From: Ceratothoa steindachneri
Lineage: Eukaryota; Arthropoda; Malacostraca; Isopoda; Cymothoidae
NCBI GenBank assembly: GCA_963969495.1
Contig: OZ018329.1
Location: forward strand, 65,913,243-65,977,242
Direction of reading: 5' to 3'
Length of the DNA stretch: 64,000 nt
The position numbers and the translations under genes are program-made. Below are positions 33,040-44,174 of the stretch, piece by piece. Numbering within the stretch: position 1 is the stretch's first letter; each line of letters starts with the position of its first letter. The notes below the pieces were generated by a model. The model worked only from the letters and a program-made list of their open reading frames with translations. It made no database searches and was not told where the DNA came from.

Positions 33040-36000
33040 CTTAAATAATAGGGAGAAGGTCGGCCCCCCCCCTCTAAAGTCAACAAGTCCACCAGTCAAT
33101 ATGCACACACTCGTCCCGAATCCAAGGGAAAGGCGGTAGCGGTCCGCCCATCCCGGTACCGGGACAGGTAACGTGCGCGAAGATCACCCAGACTGGGACA
33201 TTCGACAAGAATGTGCCGAAGAGTCTGGGGGACGAAACAGTCGTCACAATAGAGCACAGGCGAGCACTCCATCAGATAGCGATGCGTCACACGAGTGTGT
33301 CCGATTCGAAGACGACAGAAAACCACCTGAAGCCGTCGCGGCATTGGGGGATAGGTCCATGGGAAAAGTCACGGCGGAATGGCACGCAACTTTAAGTTCC
33401 CTTCGACCGTCTCCCATCTTCTTTGGCAAGCAGTCCAAAGAGCTGCCCGTATTCCTGAAATGTAGTCAGTGTGAGGAAGAGCGAAACGCTGGTCCGGTCG
33501 TAGAGTCATCGCGGACTTCTTGGCGCCTTTAACGGCACGCTTATTTCCCGCAATTCCTACATGTCCAGGAACCCAGCAGAAGATAATCTTGACATCCGCT
33601 TGGCTCGCCAAAACCGTGGTGTCACGGATATCGCGAACCAGGGGATGCGGAGATTCCAATGCTCGAGAGCACTCAGGTGCTTTGTGAGTTGCTATATGTA
33701 GATCACAATATGGTCTCCGAACCGGGCACTTCACGTAATCTCCCCTACCGAGGGGTGTATTGCCACCAGCTCAGCCGTGAAGACAGATGCAGCGCCTGGC
33801 AGAGCTCCGCTGAATTCAAACAGAGTGGATACGGCGTGGAAGCTGACCCCTTCTTGGGACTTGGAGCGATCCGTATACACTGGCACGGTTCCAGCGTGAC
33901 ATGAGATGTGCTCCAAAAAGGTCGAACGCAATACTCCCGGCGCTGTACAAGCATTGAGGGCAGAAGCGTGGCGACAAATAGCCAAATGTGGTACCTTCCA
34001 TGGTGGCGTCCTGTGCAGAACCAGGGACGCCACCGACCGAGAACTATACCTAGCTTTGTGATTCAACCACTTCCAGGTGCACCCCATTAAAAACAAATCT
34101 CTGTTGGGGTGGAGCCGTAGATGGCGGCAGAAGTGCACTAGCTTAGTCTTGGCGAAAGAAAACCGAAACCTGTGCGCTTCGGCATAGCGAGAGACGCGGT
34201 TCAATGCCTGTTGGAGTCGACGCTCAAGAGTTTCCATCTGGGCTGAGCCAAAAAAGATTGAAAGGTCGTCCACGTAGAGCGTAGCGAAAACATCTTCCGG
34301 CAGCACCGAGATGATGCCGTTGATGCTCAGGGCAAAGAGTGTGACACTGATGACACTTCCCTGCGGGACACCCTCTTCCTGCTCCTTTGGACCGGAGAGG
34401 GATCCCCCCACCCGTACGCGGAATCAACGATCTCGCAAAAATTCAGATATAAACATTGGGAGACGTCCCCTCGCCCCCATCGTGTGGAGAGTCTCCATGA
34501 TACCGTATCGCCATGCGGTATTATAGGCCTTCTCCAGATCGAAAAAGACCGTGGCGTAGTGCTGTCTACGAAGGAAGGCCTCGCAGACGTCATTTTCCAG
34601 TCAGAGCAGAGCATCCGATATAGAGTGGAACTTGCGGAAGCCGCACTGTGCAGAGGACAGATGGCCTCCGCTGTCCAGAAAAAAAGGCTAATCTAACATT
34701 TACCAATTTTTACATCAACTTGCACACGAAAGAGGTTAGAGAGATTGGGGGAAAACCGCCCGGAGTAGAGTGATCTTTCCTCGGTTTGCGAAAGGCGAGC
34801 ACAGTAGCGATTCGCCAGGAATCTGGAAGGAGACCCTACACCCAGATCCTGTCGAACAAATCTTACAGAAAGGGCATGCATCTCTCACCAAGGTGTCTTA
34901 GCATGGCGTACGGGGCATCGTCCGTACCATGGGCGGTGTGCGCGCACGAAGCAAGAGCGGAGCGCAACTCACTCACAGTAAATCTGTCGTTAAACGGTTC
35001 TCCGCCTCTGGAGGAAAAGTCCAGCCGGTGGCCTCCTGCGACATCACGACGTGCATTGAATGCTGGTAGAGCAGCATCCCGGCTAGAGAATTCGGAGAAA
35101 GTGGTCGCGAAGAATTCTGCCACGGACGCGGGGTCCGAGATTGCGGTCCCATTCTCCTGGAGAAGGGAGGGGTTCCTTCGAGAACTTGCCCCGATTCCTT
35201 TTGACTCGCTTCCACACCTCTGCTAGAGGGGTCTTCTCGTTAAGTAAAGACACATATGCCTGCCAAGAAGAGCGGCGGGCGTGCTTTGAAATATACCTGA
35301 ACCTAGCCCTAGCCCGACGAAGTTCACCAACAGTGAAATAGTTCGGGCGGCGCTTATAGCGAATGTAGGCATAACGCTTCTGTTTGAGGGCCGTTTCCCA
35401 TTGGGCCAACCATCATGGGAGTGGTCGGCGTGCAAAAAGGCCAGACGTTCTGTAAATTGTAGTCAGGACCGCGGCGATGAGGTTGCTGGAGAAGAACTCA
35501 ACGGCCTCATCTGCCGACCTAAACTTGTCGACTGAGATAGAGAATTTAGTCATTTCCTGAAATGCAGGCCACCGCGCCCGCGGTAAGCACCACCGAGGTG
35601 GTCTCTCAAGCGGCAGTTGCCCCTAAAATGATATTTGTATGAGAAAGTGATCACTACCATGGAGGTCATCGACCAACCCCCAATCAAAATCAGGCTGTGC
35701 ATCTGGAGAGCACAAAGATAGATCAAGGCAAGAAAATGAAGCGGATCTCGGGCAGTGATGCGTAGACCAATCCACATTTAGGACAGCTATCTCAAGCTCT
35801 TTGATCAGATCAGCAAGGACTTGTCCCCTGGGATTTATTGAGTAATCCCGCTAGAGAGGTTGCCTGCCGTTTAGATCTCTAAGCAAGAGAAAGGGCCTTG
35901 GCAACCGTGCCACGACGCGGCAGAAGTCCTCCACGTCGAAGCTACACAACCACTGTCTCAAAGGAGGTATCTAAAGTGAAACGAAAAACGGAAACATCTT

Positions 36001-36190
36001 GCTGGGTGTAAACCGCGCATCCATTAGCCCGGCCATCTCGCGGTGGTGGGGACGCAAGACCCTTATATCCCGGGAGGGCAGGCAGGGGGCACGATTCTGG
36101 CATGGTCTCCTGCCGAAAAAATTTGCTAACGGGGAACGGGACTAGACGATCCTCCGCGGCTCCTCCCAGTTGGCTCGGAGTCCACGGCAA
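33040..36190 (-). pseudogene. ORF2 of I-type copy 1 (endonuclease, RT, RNase H)
   Basis: Reading leftward: an endonuclease piece (PESCPLPALPGYKGLASPPP, near 36050-36110) that breaks off after DTSFETVVV. A basic linker TALKQKRYAYIRYKRRPN (near 35340-35400). RT with MTSARPSF (near 34590), ENDV, EKAYNTAWRYGIMETLH in a shifted frame (about 34490-34540), EEGVPQGSVISVTLF (near 34340-34380) and LYVDDLSIFF (YVDD at 34266-34277). The segment after FLMGCTWKWLNH jumps directly to LHRTPPWKVPHLAICR, showing an internal deletion. RNase H: VYTDRSKSQEG (Gly changed to Arg), AELVAIH, WVPGHVGIAGNKR. C-terminal Cys/His region: FCRLRIGHT and YCDDCFVPQTLRHILVECP. Confidence 0.82.
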
Positions 36191-36639
36191 TTCTATTGAA
36201 TAAATATGCCCTCCAGGCCTAGCTTGGTGGAGAGGCGGGGGCCCTCTTCGAACAGAAGACCCTCACAGGAATGGCCGTACGCTTCCCGGAGGCAAAACCC
36301 CGGGTGCTGTTGGCCGGACAAAGCGCTTCGAGGACTTATTGGGGGAGGTTGTGCTCGCCATGCGAGTCTTTTCCTCCCTCCGCCTCAAAACCCTAGCGAA
36401 GCGTTGCGGCTTTGGATGCGGGGGGCCCTCTTTTCGAGGAACCACCGTCTCCGAGCCACTCTTCCCACCACTAGGCGTAAGCGAAGGAGCCGAAGCTCCT
36501 TTGTTGCTGTCCTCCTTTCGGGGGACAGCTTTAGAAACCCTGGAAGATGGCCTAGCGACCAACTTCAGGGGTGTTGCCTCCTGTGAGACTAACGACTTGG
36601 TGCAGGCGCGTGGCCGTTTCTCTTTACTGAGAACAGTCA

Positions 36640-38635
36640 TGCTGGGGAAAGAGGGGGAGCCCTGGTTTTAGCCGTGGCTGGGTATAAACCCTTTTTGCCG
36701 CCAGCTTTACCAGGGGAGCGCCCGGTTTGAGTAGAACACGCAGAAGGGCTCCGAATGGGCGCGGAAACAACCGTACTCGTTGGCCTGGCTGGGCTAGGAG
36801 TAGAGGGTGCCTTTCTAACTATTGAGGCATAAGACGTCCCAGGCAGACCAGGGCGCGCCAGGACCAATCCCTTAGACTGGCGGAATGAGAGTTGATCCTG
36901 GGCCTGAACGGCCAGGATTTCTTTCTCAAGGAGATATGCACCACATTGCTTCGAAAAAGCAAGGTGCAGCTCTCCGCAATTGACACACTTGGTCACATAC
37001 GATTTAGACTTATCGTGTGCGGCCTTGGAGCAATTTACACAGACTTCCGGTGACCCCGACTTTGAATGTCTACAAGAACGATTCGTATGGCCAAAGCGGT
37101 GACAGTAATAGCACCGCCACGGCAGTGGCACGAATGCCTTCACGCAGTAGTGGTACTAACCGGCACGCACCGACTCAGGGAGCTTGTCACAGTCGAACGT
37201 AATGAAGAGTGTAGGGGTGGGTCTCAAGGCCCCTCCCTGTTTTCTCATCACACGTTCGACCTTGACCACCCAATGATCGGCCAGCTCTAAGGTGATTTCT
37301 TCTATGGAGTATTCAACGAGTTTCCTCGCATAAACTACTTCTTTCACAAAGTTCATAGTAGAGTGCGGCGTCACACTCACCAGGGTGCCATGAAGTATCC
37401 GAAGAGCACTTATCTTGGCCGCCTCGGCGGGATTCGCCGCATTTGCCAGAAGGCTCCCGCCTGAAAAACGGGTCACCTTCGGCTCTCTACCAATTGCACT
37501 AGCTAATGCTTTTCTCTGATGGATCATGTTGCCCTTGCCAACATGCTGCCACTAGTGGAGCAAATAACGACGAAGCGTTTGAAGCCAGTGGGCTCGAAAA
37601 CGCCAGGTAACCTCTGAATGAGGGGCCCCGATGTTATCGAGGCTCCGCCCTGTGCACTTTTGGTCTTAGTCATAGTCAGGGGCTCCGCACACTAGGAGGG
37701 GGGCCGGATGTGCGATCTTGGCTTGGTCGTTTGCCAAAGTGGCAGCAGACCCATCCATCTCCTCAGCCCCCGCGGATGGAGATGCAGATGAGCCCCAAGT
37801 CTTCTTAGTCTTTTTCTTGTTCTTTTGCTTTTTTGGAGAGGAGGGCGGGGAATGAACCCGCTTCTTACCTCCGCCGCTAGGAGCCCCATGGCCAGATGAA
37901 CCGGCCTCAGCCAGGTCCTGCTCCGAAATGGAGAAGGTCCTGGCACCGGTGGGAGGAGATCCCTTTCCCCCTTGTACTGCCTCGGAAACCATGGCCATTT
38001 GAGGAGGACCTTGCATAGGGGCGGATTCGGGTTCGGTGCTTGGCGCTGAGCCAGGATTTATCACCCCTGGAAGCCCCTACCCTCTGAAGCTGGGTTGCCT
38101 CAAGGACCATGTCTATCACAAGGGAAGCCTACAGTTGGCCATCTCTTCTCAGGACATCGCAGGTCCCGTTGGCCGCGTCAGAAGTAATGTGTGGGGAGGC
38201 ACAGGCCTCGACTCCGGCAAGGTTCAATATTCTTGCCAGCAGGTCTTTTGAGGGACAGCGACTGAAGGGGCCTGGCTTCCCTCTCCTCCTTAAGGGGGTT
38301 TGCCAAACCGAGCCCTTTCAATGGGGAGCAGCCGGCAATGGGCTGCCTGCTGGCTTTCTTGGCAGTCCCCTTGGAAAGAAAAGAGGGGACTGCCGCCTGA
38401 AATAGGGAGGTGTCCGAAAGCACCTCCAGAGAAGGGGGTGAGGGGGAGTCTCCTACACCCGTAGGCGAAGGAAAGGAGTAAGCCTCCTCTCCGGTTAGAG
38501 AAATATGGAGGGTCCCTTGCGCAAGCACAGGGGTGGGGACCTCCATTTTTTTTCTGTGGAGCTGCCCGAGAGTGGCTCCTTTGATAACGCAGGGGGAATT
38601 AAGGAGAGATTTTTATGTTCCTCGTTATTGGGCAT
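36640..38635 (-). pseudogene. ORF1 gag of I-type copy 1
   Basis: The start is taken at ATG 38635 (MPNNEEHK), aligned with the ATG of copy 2 and host 1. A frameshift near the A-run at 38546-38553 moves to the frame LAQGTLHISLTGEEAYS (38510-38460). Next comes a Pro/Ser-rich middle with a basic patch KKQKNKKKTKK (about 37800-37840). The RNA-binding half has VTRFSGGSLLANAANPAEAA (near 37420-37480), a conserved fold up to LFITFDCDKLPESVRAG (37156-37210), then knuckles CYYCHRFGHTNRSC (about 37070-37112), CVNCSKAAHDKSKSYVTKC and CVNCGELHLAFSKQC. The C-terminal tail is Pro/Ser/Lys-rich and ends near 36640. Frames change at least three times. Confidence 0.8.
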
Positions 38636-39162
38636 GATGACCCTATTTGTCCCACGGTATGCAATAGCTCATCACCCCTTGCAGTAGCCCGCCCTGCAAG
38701 GGGTGTGTACAGGCCTGGCAGAGCCAGGAGCCGCCATTCAGGACCACCCCTCCCGCCTGGTGGCCTGGCAGTCCATCGGCATGGCGGCTCCACCTTAGAC
38801 ACGGCGTAAAAATATAGATTGTGAAGAGGAAAGGAAAAGGGATGCGAGAAAGGTATGGGTGGGGATGAAGCAGGTTGTTAAAAAATCAACCACCACAAAC
38901 TGGACCTCAGGGGTTAGGAAACATTGTCCCCTCCTATCTCAGCCCCAATCCGGGACGGTTGATGAGAAGAAGGTCAGCATCTACCCTGTGAAATTAGAGG
39001 CTGACCAGAGAAAGTTGTGGGAAAGGTTGTATGAAAAGTGACGAAGTAGGGGAGAAATACAGGCTATCTGAAGGAAGGAAGAGAGGCTAAGCTGGGGCCG
39101 GATGGAGCGCTGGATCCCGTCAGCACGGCGGCCAGGATGGCAAATCGCCACGCCCCTTACGG

Positions 39163-39860
39163 GCGCGGCGATTTTTTTTCCTGTATCCGAGACGCCATGA
39201 CTACAGCTAATAAGGAGAAGGCAGAATTTATCTTCTGCTCTGTTTCAGAACGTGTAAAGTTGTCGGAAACAGGAAGGCTAATGAGGGGGTCAGGGAGTTT
39301 GCTATGCATTTGGTTTTATTCACACTGACTAGTTAGTGAAAATTAGGTCATCCTATCTAGAAGCATACCAAAGATGGGAGAGGTAGGTCTGGAATTAAAA
39401 GTTGCGTGCCATTGCGCTCCGAGATTTCCTGTGACCTATTCTCCTTTGCCTTCATTGTCTCAAGTCATAGTATATTGTTTCCGATTCGGACACATTCGCG
39501 GCATACTGCCCCATCGGATGGAGAACTCTCCTAACTTTTCTGCGAATACTGATTGGTCCCCCTTTGTACGCAATATTTTAGTTGGATCTTCTAGTTTTAG
39601 CGAAGTTCGTGCGCGTTGCCTCTCCCGGTACCCTTCTTAGCGAGGTCGCTATCACTGTTCTCTGGTGTTAGCAGCTGTCTTTTGCCCACTAAGTTGTGTT
39701 TTCATAGAACATTTGGAGGAGGCGTACCTTCTCCATGCTTTTTTATTTTTTTAATTAGGTTTGGCCCACTTGGGTGTCTGAGGAAGGCAACCCTGTACGG
39801 GAGCTTCTAAGCATCTGTTTTAATTGGCGTCCTTTTCACGAGGCTTTAGTTTGATTCTTA
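39163..39860 (+). pseudogene. Older I-type element, RNase H to C-terminus (right piece, host 2)
   Basis: CIRDAMTTANKEKAEFIFC (about 39180-39236) aligns with the RNase H stretch DIRDATVLASQADVEIIFC of copy 2, so the piece resumes just past where copy 1 is inserted. ELKVACHCAPRFP (about 39390-39430), then VIVYCFRFGHIRGILPHRME (about 39466-39523), then FVRNILVGSSSFSEVRARCL (about 39565-39623), match the C-terminal Cys/His region (FCRLRIGH, VRHILVKCSSLGDLRARYL). Copy 1 separates it from its left piece at 31741-32772. The 3' limit is set where similarity to the 3' end of copy 2 fades. Confidence 0.72.
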
Positions 39861-41379
39861 AATTTGTTCATTTCATAATTTATTATTTAATAAGATTATT
39901 GATATATTAGTCTTTTGTTAAATTTCACTATTTTTTTGTAACTATATTCCTGTGGGAGGGGGATAAATGAGCGTTGTGTAATACCCCCCCCCCCCCCGAC
40001 TTTATAGTCAATGAATTAGGATGAAAATGAACTGGTGCTTGCTGCAATCAGGGAAACATCCCAAGGCAGCCCTAAATTTAAGAATATATTGATATTTATG
40101 GATAAACAGTAGCGTTGATGGTTGTCTTATTTTTTTATATGATTTTTTTAATATTTTAAACTTAGAGCGAAAACCAACGATAGCATTTGCCCAGAAAGTT
40201 TTAAGAACATATTTACGAATAAAGTGATGAAGATAGATGGAATGAAAATGTAAGTCTAGCTGAGACCGCACGGAATCTTCCCAATGTAAGGTGCAGCATG
40301 TTCACCCTTGCTCTACCTGACACCCCCTCTCCATTTTCGGGTCTATATTTGGGAGGGAGGGCGCGAAAATCTCCCAGGCTTCAGGTGTGCCATGGGCTCT
40401 ACCTTACTGGTTGTTTTTACAAAAATACTTTCTCTATGTCAAAGAAAAATGACTTTTTCCAAATTGTAATTGTCCGAGTACTTTCAGTACCTTTAATGAT
40501 AATATTCTTTAAATAAATCTTAATTTGATTTTGTCCCATAAACTTTTACAGTAGAATATCACGTTCGCGAATCCTATTCTGAGCAAGGAAGTATTTCTCT
40601 TACCGTCTTATAATAATTATTTGCGAATAAACTCCGCGAGTTTATTGTATAAATAACTTATAAAATCCTAAACATGTTACAGCGCGTATAGAAAATACGC
40701 ATAATGTTTTCTATGACAACGGTATTGTTGCGCATACTAATTTTGCTTTATTATCACCATGGCTACTCAAGGTTACATCTATTTATTTTCGTATTGCGGA
40801 TATCCTGACCAGATAAACATGTTTCGCTTGAGAGTCTGTTAACAAAGCGACTCTTACCTAATTTTAGGCATGTAAATACGTGCCTACTTGCGAAGTCATA
40901 GGTACCAGGTATGGCTGCTCCGGGAGGAGACGAGGTGAGTGAATAATTAAGGAATTACGCGTAAGAGAATGGTAACTTCGCCATGACCGGTCCCAAGTCC
41001 AGCTGAGAAAAGAGTAAGGTTGGCTGAGTGGTACAGATACCTAAACCTTAAAACTAAACACGGTTTAAATAATTATTAGTGGTAGCACACTGCTAAACTA
41101 AAAAATTAAATTAATTAATGGTTATCTCAGTTCTGTTATTAATTACTTGCAGCTTCCAAATGCCACTTGCCTTCTGTTGGGAGGTAAAGAATGAGAATTG
41201 CTTAACGCCAAGGAGAAATCGAGGTGAAGCGGGTTTATAAAGCTCAAGGATTGCTGAAAGTCCTTCAGTCAAAGATTGTATCCTCCCTAAACCTATATGA
41301 TAAAAAGGCAATTGTTTGAATAGTTTGAATTTTTTCGTTTAGTTCAAGTGTGACTATGTTATTGTAATTTGATTAAAAA
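39861..41379. other. AT-rich stretch; poly-C tract at 39984-39998
   Basis: Apart from a run of about 15 C's, I see no repeat, RNA gene or coding domain. A short frame at 41111-41311 on the minus strand has no family. Confidence 0.4.
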
Positions 41380-42640
41380 AATAATGAAACTTTTTAAAAT
41401 TCAAGGCTATTATTCGATGTTTTGGAGGGTTTTTTTTAAAAGAAAAAGGATTCAGAGATATTCTACAATTATTAAAATTAAGGCTGGTTTTTTGTATATT
41501 TAAAGCTTTTATCAATGTTGTTCTAAAAAATTGAATAAAAAATATAGGATTATGGAATGTTTTGGAAAGTAAAAAATATAATAATTACAAATCGGGTAGT
41601 TCAGAAAATGTATAAAATTTAAGGAATGGGTGTTTTATTTTGATATTTTTTCGTATACAAAAGCAAATTTAGATGGATAAAAGAGCTATGAGGATTGTTT
41701 TTTCCGTATATCAAAAGAATCCCATAAGTTTTTTCTTGAAAATAAGCATGGTTTTAAAAAAAATAGAACATGAGTAAATTTTAGGAGTTATGTACTGGAA
41801 ACCTTTTAATTTATTTTAGACCAAATGTCCGTTGCTAGAGCTAAAGGTGGATAGCTCATGGACCGTAGTTCTGCCTGTGAAGCGCAAGCTCCTCATGTTA
41901 GTAGGAATAGCGAAATGACTTCTCTTGGTTTTTTTTAGCCATAAGACTATATTTAAGAAGGTTTTTTTAGGTTTCGAATAATAATGATATTTTTTTCTTT
42001 TAGGTTGGTTAGGTTTATTTTAAATTTCTCTCCAAGTTGTTTCTAAGAGTTGCTTTAGAGTTAGAAAAATAAAATGGTGGTGTTCATGAAAAATAAGTAT
42101 GATTATCGAATGTTTTGGATTTGTTTGAACACACAAAAGGAATTACAAAATTCAGAAAATTTATTAAATTATTTATTAGGCCTGGCTGGTTTTTAATTTA
42201 ATTTTTTCATATTTTTAAAAGTTTATAGAAGTTATTTCTAAAATAGGTTAACAATTTTAATCTTTATCAGGTGGAAAAAATAGTTAAGCAAAATGAAATT
42301 ATCAGCGTGAATTTAAAAGAGAAAAAAAAAAAGAATCCTGAGAATTGTCTTTTTCGTATTTAAAAAGAATTAAAGAATTACGATAAACCTTTTTTTGCCT
42401 TTAGGCCTCGAAAATAATTATTATTTATTTTAAAAATAAATAGACTAAGATGAAATTATTACGAGATATGTACTGGAAACTTTTTTAAAATGTCTAGACA
42501 AATATGCCGTTGCCAAAGCTCGATAGAACGATGACCAGAGACGAAAGGATCTGCCTGCGCAGCGCAAACTTCTCGTATAAGGAGGAGTGGCGAAGCCACT
42601 CCTCTTGTTGATATATATAAAATGAGTAGCCCCAACCAAC
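41380..42640. repeat. Old, diverged tandem repeat (about 0.68-kb step, with shorter sub-repeats)
   Basis: TGTACTGGAAAC followed by a CCGTTGC, CTGCCTG, GCGCAA and CTCCTC order of words occurs at about 41791-41935 and again at 42469-42610, 678 bp apart. The upstream A/T-rich parts also match (TTTTTCCGTAT... and TTTTTCGTATT...). Shorter blocks with CGATGTTTTGG, GAATGTTTTGG and CTGGTTTTT recur at about 41417, 41550 and 42107. The second copy ends in a small inverted repeat (GGAGTGGC...GCCACTCC, 42583-42602). Confidence 0.6.
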
Positions 42641-43340
42641 GCTAGCTCCTGATCTTAAATATAATAATAATTGTTTACGTTAGAGGACTTGAAACTATGT
42701 GTTAAGTGCATAAGTTAAGTAAACTACCTGCGATTATAGTGGCTGAAAGGCCGCACAACTCTCCTTAAGGTACCTATCTTCCACAACAAAGGCAGGCAGG
42801 CTTTCGAGGTTCTAAGACCCCAAAATCATAACAGTAAATTAAAGCTTTCCTGATAGGAGGATTTATACATAGACGAATGATATTTTAAAGTTATGTTAAT
42901 GCATTGACCATCTTATCTTATCTTTCTCAAATGTTATCAATATTTAATATGATTTACAATAAAGTTTGCTTAAAATCAAGGGTTTTTCAATATAAATAAC
43001 CATGTTCTCTACGTGTACTGAACTCTAGCCAATGTAATGGGAAGTACATTTATTTTCCCGTTATTTGTTTGGTATAAAATGCAATTCCGAAGATTATTTC
43101 TTGCATAATGTCCTTTCTAGGCATGAAAGCAACCTAAAGGAACCACAACTCCCTGAGATCCTGAAAAGTCCTGTCTCACATCTGTCATCCTGCCACCGAC
43201 TTTTTTTGAGTCCCTTTTCTGACGAACTTACCTGAGTTCTCCCATAAGTTAATGGGGAGGTGGTGAGATCCTATCAATATGATAGTTTTTTTTTTTTACT
43301 GGTAATTTAAAACGAAAATCTATAAAGTAATCCAATCAAG
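42641..43340. other. No recognisable feature
   Basis: AT-rich, with a T-run at 43287-43299. No domain or repeat seen. Confidence 0.4.
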
Positions 43341-43344
43341 GCCT

Positions 43345-43570
43345 GTGTCCAAAGTGCGCGTGTTGGGGATTAGAGGTAAAGTGGCATCTTTTATTCATTA
43401 GTTGCATCATCCACTTTAAAGATTGGTGAGCAAAATCAAGATGTCTACGGACGACACAAAATTGGGTGGATATATAGAATCGGCTGAAGAAGTGGGAAGG
43501 ATTCGAGCTGTCCTACGTTAAATCCACGAGGGACCGGTCGGATACTATCAACTTGGTCAGGTATATAGGA
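43345..43570 (+). pseudogene. CR1/L2-like RT fossil with internal deletion
   Basis: SKVRVLGIRGKVASFIH then a stop (about 43349-43400) matches the RT segment LxKVRALGIGGKVLxWI after motif A. After about 40 bp, MSTDDTKLGGYIESAEEVGR (43440-43500) matches KFADDTKLGGxxESAEDxxR, the catalytic YADD box with the first two residues changed to S-T. Motif B and the segment between are deleted. It is not the same piece as the RT fossil at 26.5-27.2 kb but probably the same broad clade. The frame ends at TAA near 43521. Confidence 0.68.
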
Positions 43571-43691
43571 CAAGGGATATTCATACATGTTGAGTCTTCT
43601 ACTTCTCCATCGTTGAAGTATATGGAGATGGACTGATTGACTCACGCAGTGCGGCGTTATTCTTGCCAATAATCGAGAAAGTAGTCCGACT

Positions 43692-44174
43692 CAGTGGCGG
43701 ATCCAGGCTAAAAAGTGGAGGGAGGGAGGGGATATCCTTAATTCCTTCCTTTGCAGAGTCGCAGAAAAGGGCATTCATGATTATTAATGGTTATCTTACA
43801 CAGTATTGAAAATAGATAAATGTATATCACACAGGGGATGAGCACTAACTCACTCAGATCCGATTTCTTTTCCCACACATTATAAAATTATGCATTGTAG
43901 TGTTTGGACTTTAGCTAAGGTATAATACTGAATTTACTAATTACTTTTGAGATTTACCTGCATTTTAGACATGTATCATATAAGATACATTTGATCGTAA
44001 CTTTAAAATACTGTTTTAATATATATTCTATATTACTACATAACTCTTTCTGAATAGCATAATACAAATATGGCTTAAAAAATAAATATAAACATAAACG
44101 CGTCTCAAATTGAGGGAGGGGGGGGGGGATTAGGTCAACTAGCCCCCGCCCCCCCTGAATCCGCGCCTGGTCTG
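43692..44174. mobile_element. Possible hAT-like MITE
   Basis: CAGTGGCGGATCCAGG at 43692-43707 and CCTGAATCCGCGCCTGG at 44154-44170 form imperfect inverted repeats. Both lead inward into G-rich (GGAGGGAGGG) and C-rich (GCCCCCGCCCCCC) runs, with an additional G-run at 44117-44128. Ends beginning CAGxGGCGGATCCAG are common in hAT-type non-autonomous elements. The flanks GTCCGACT and GTCTGACC are similar but not identical as an 8-bp target duplication. The interior has no transposase remnant. Confidence 0.5.

Larger units (their letters stand above)
32773..39162 (-). mobile_element. I-type non-LTR retrotransposon, copy 1 (nearly full length, defective)
   Basis: A GC-rich unit on the minus strand: 5' leader (39162-38636), ORF1 gag (38635-36640), ORF2 (about 36190-33040), a 3' untranslated region, and an A-run tail seen as T's at 32773-32784. 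It ends at the same sequence as copy 2 on both sides (3' end CCAGATGAGCTCTT; 5' end starting CCCGTAAGGGGCG). It is inserted antisense into an older plus-strand relative. No target-site duplication is evident, and about 130 bp of target appears missing. Relative to copy 2 it lacks about 0.35-0.4 kb between RT and RNase H and part of the endonuclease region. Confidence 0.85.

Noticed and set aside
33173..33532. Plus-strand frames opposite I-type copies (also 34786-35226, 36206-36671, 53335-53844, 56254-56664)
   Set aside because: High GC keeps the antisense frames open. The minus-strand frames carry the RT, RNase H and gag motifs, so the plus-strand ones are shadows.
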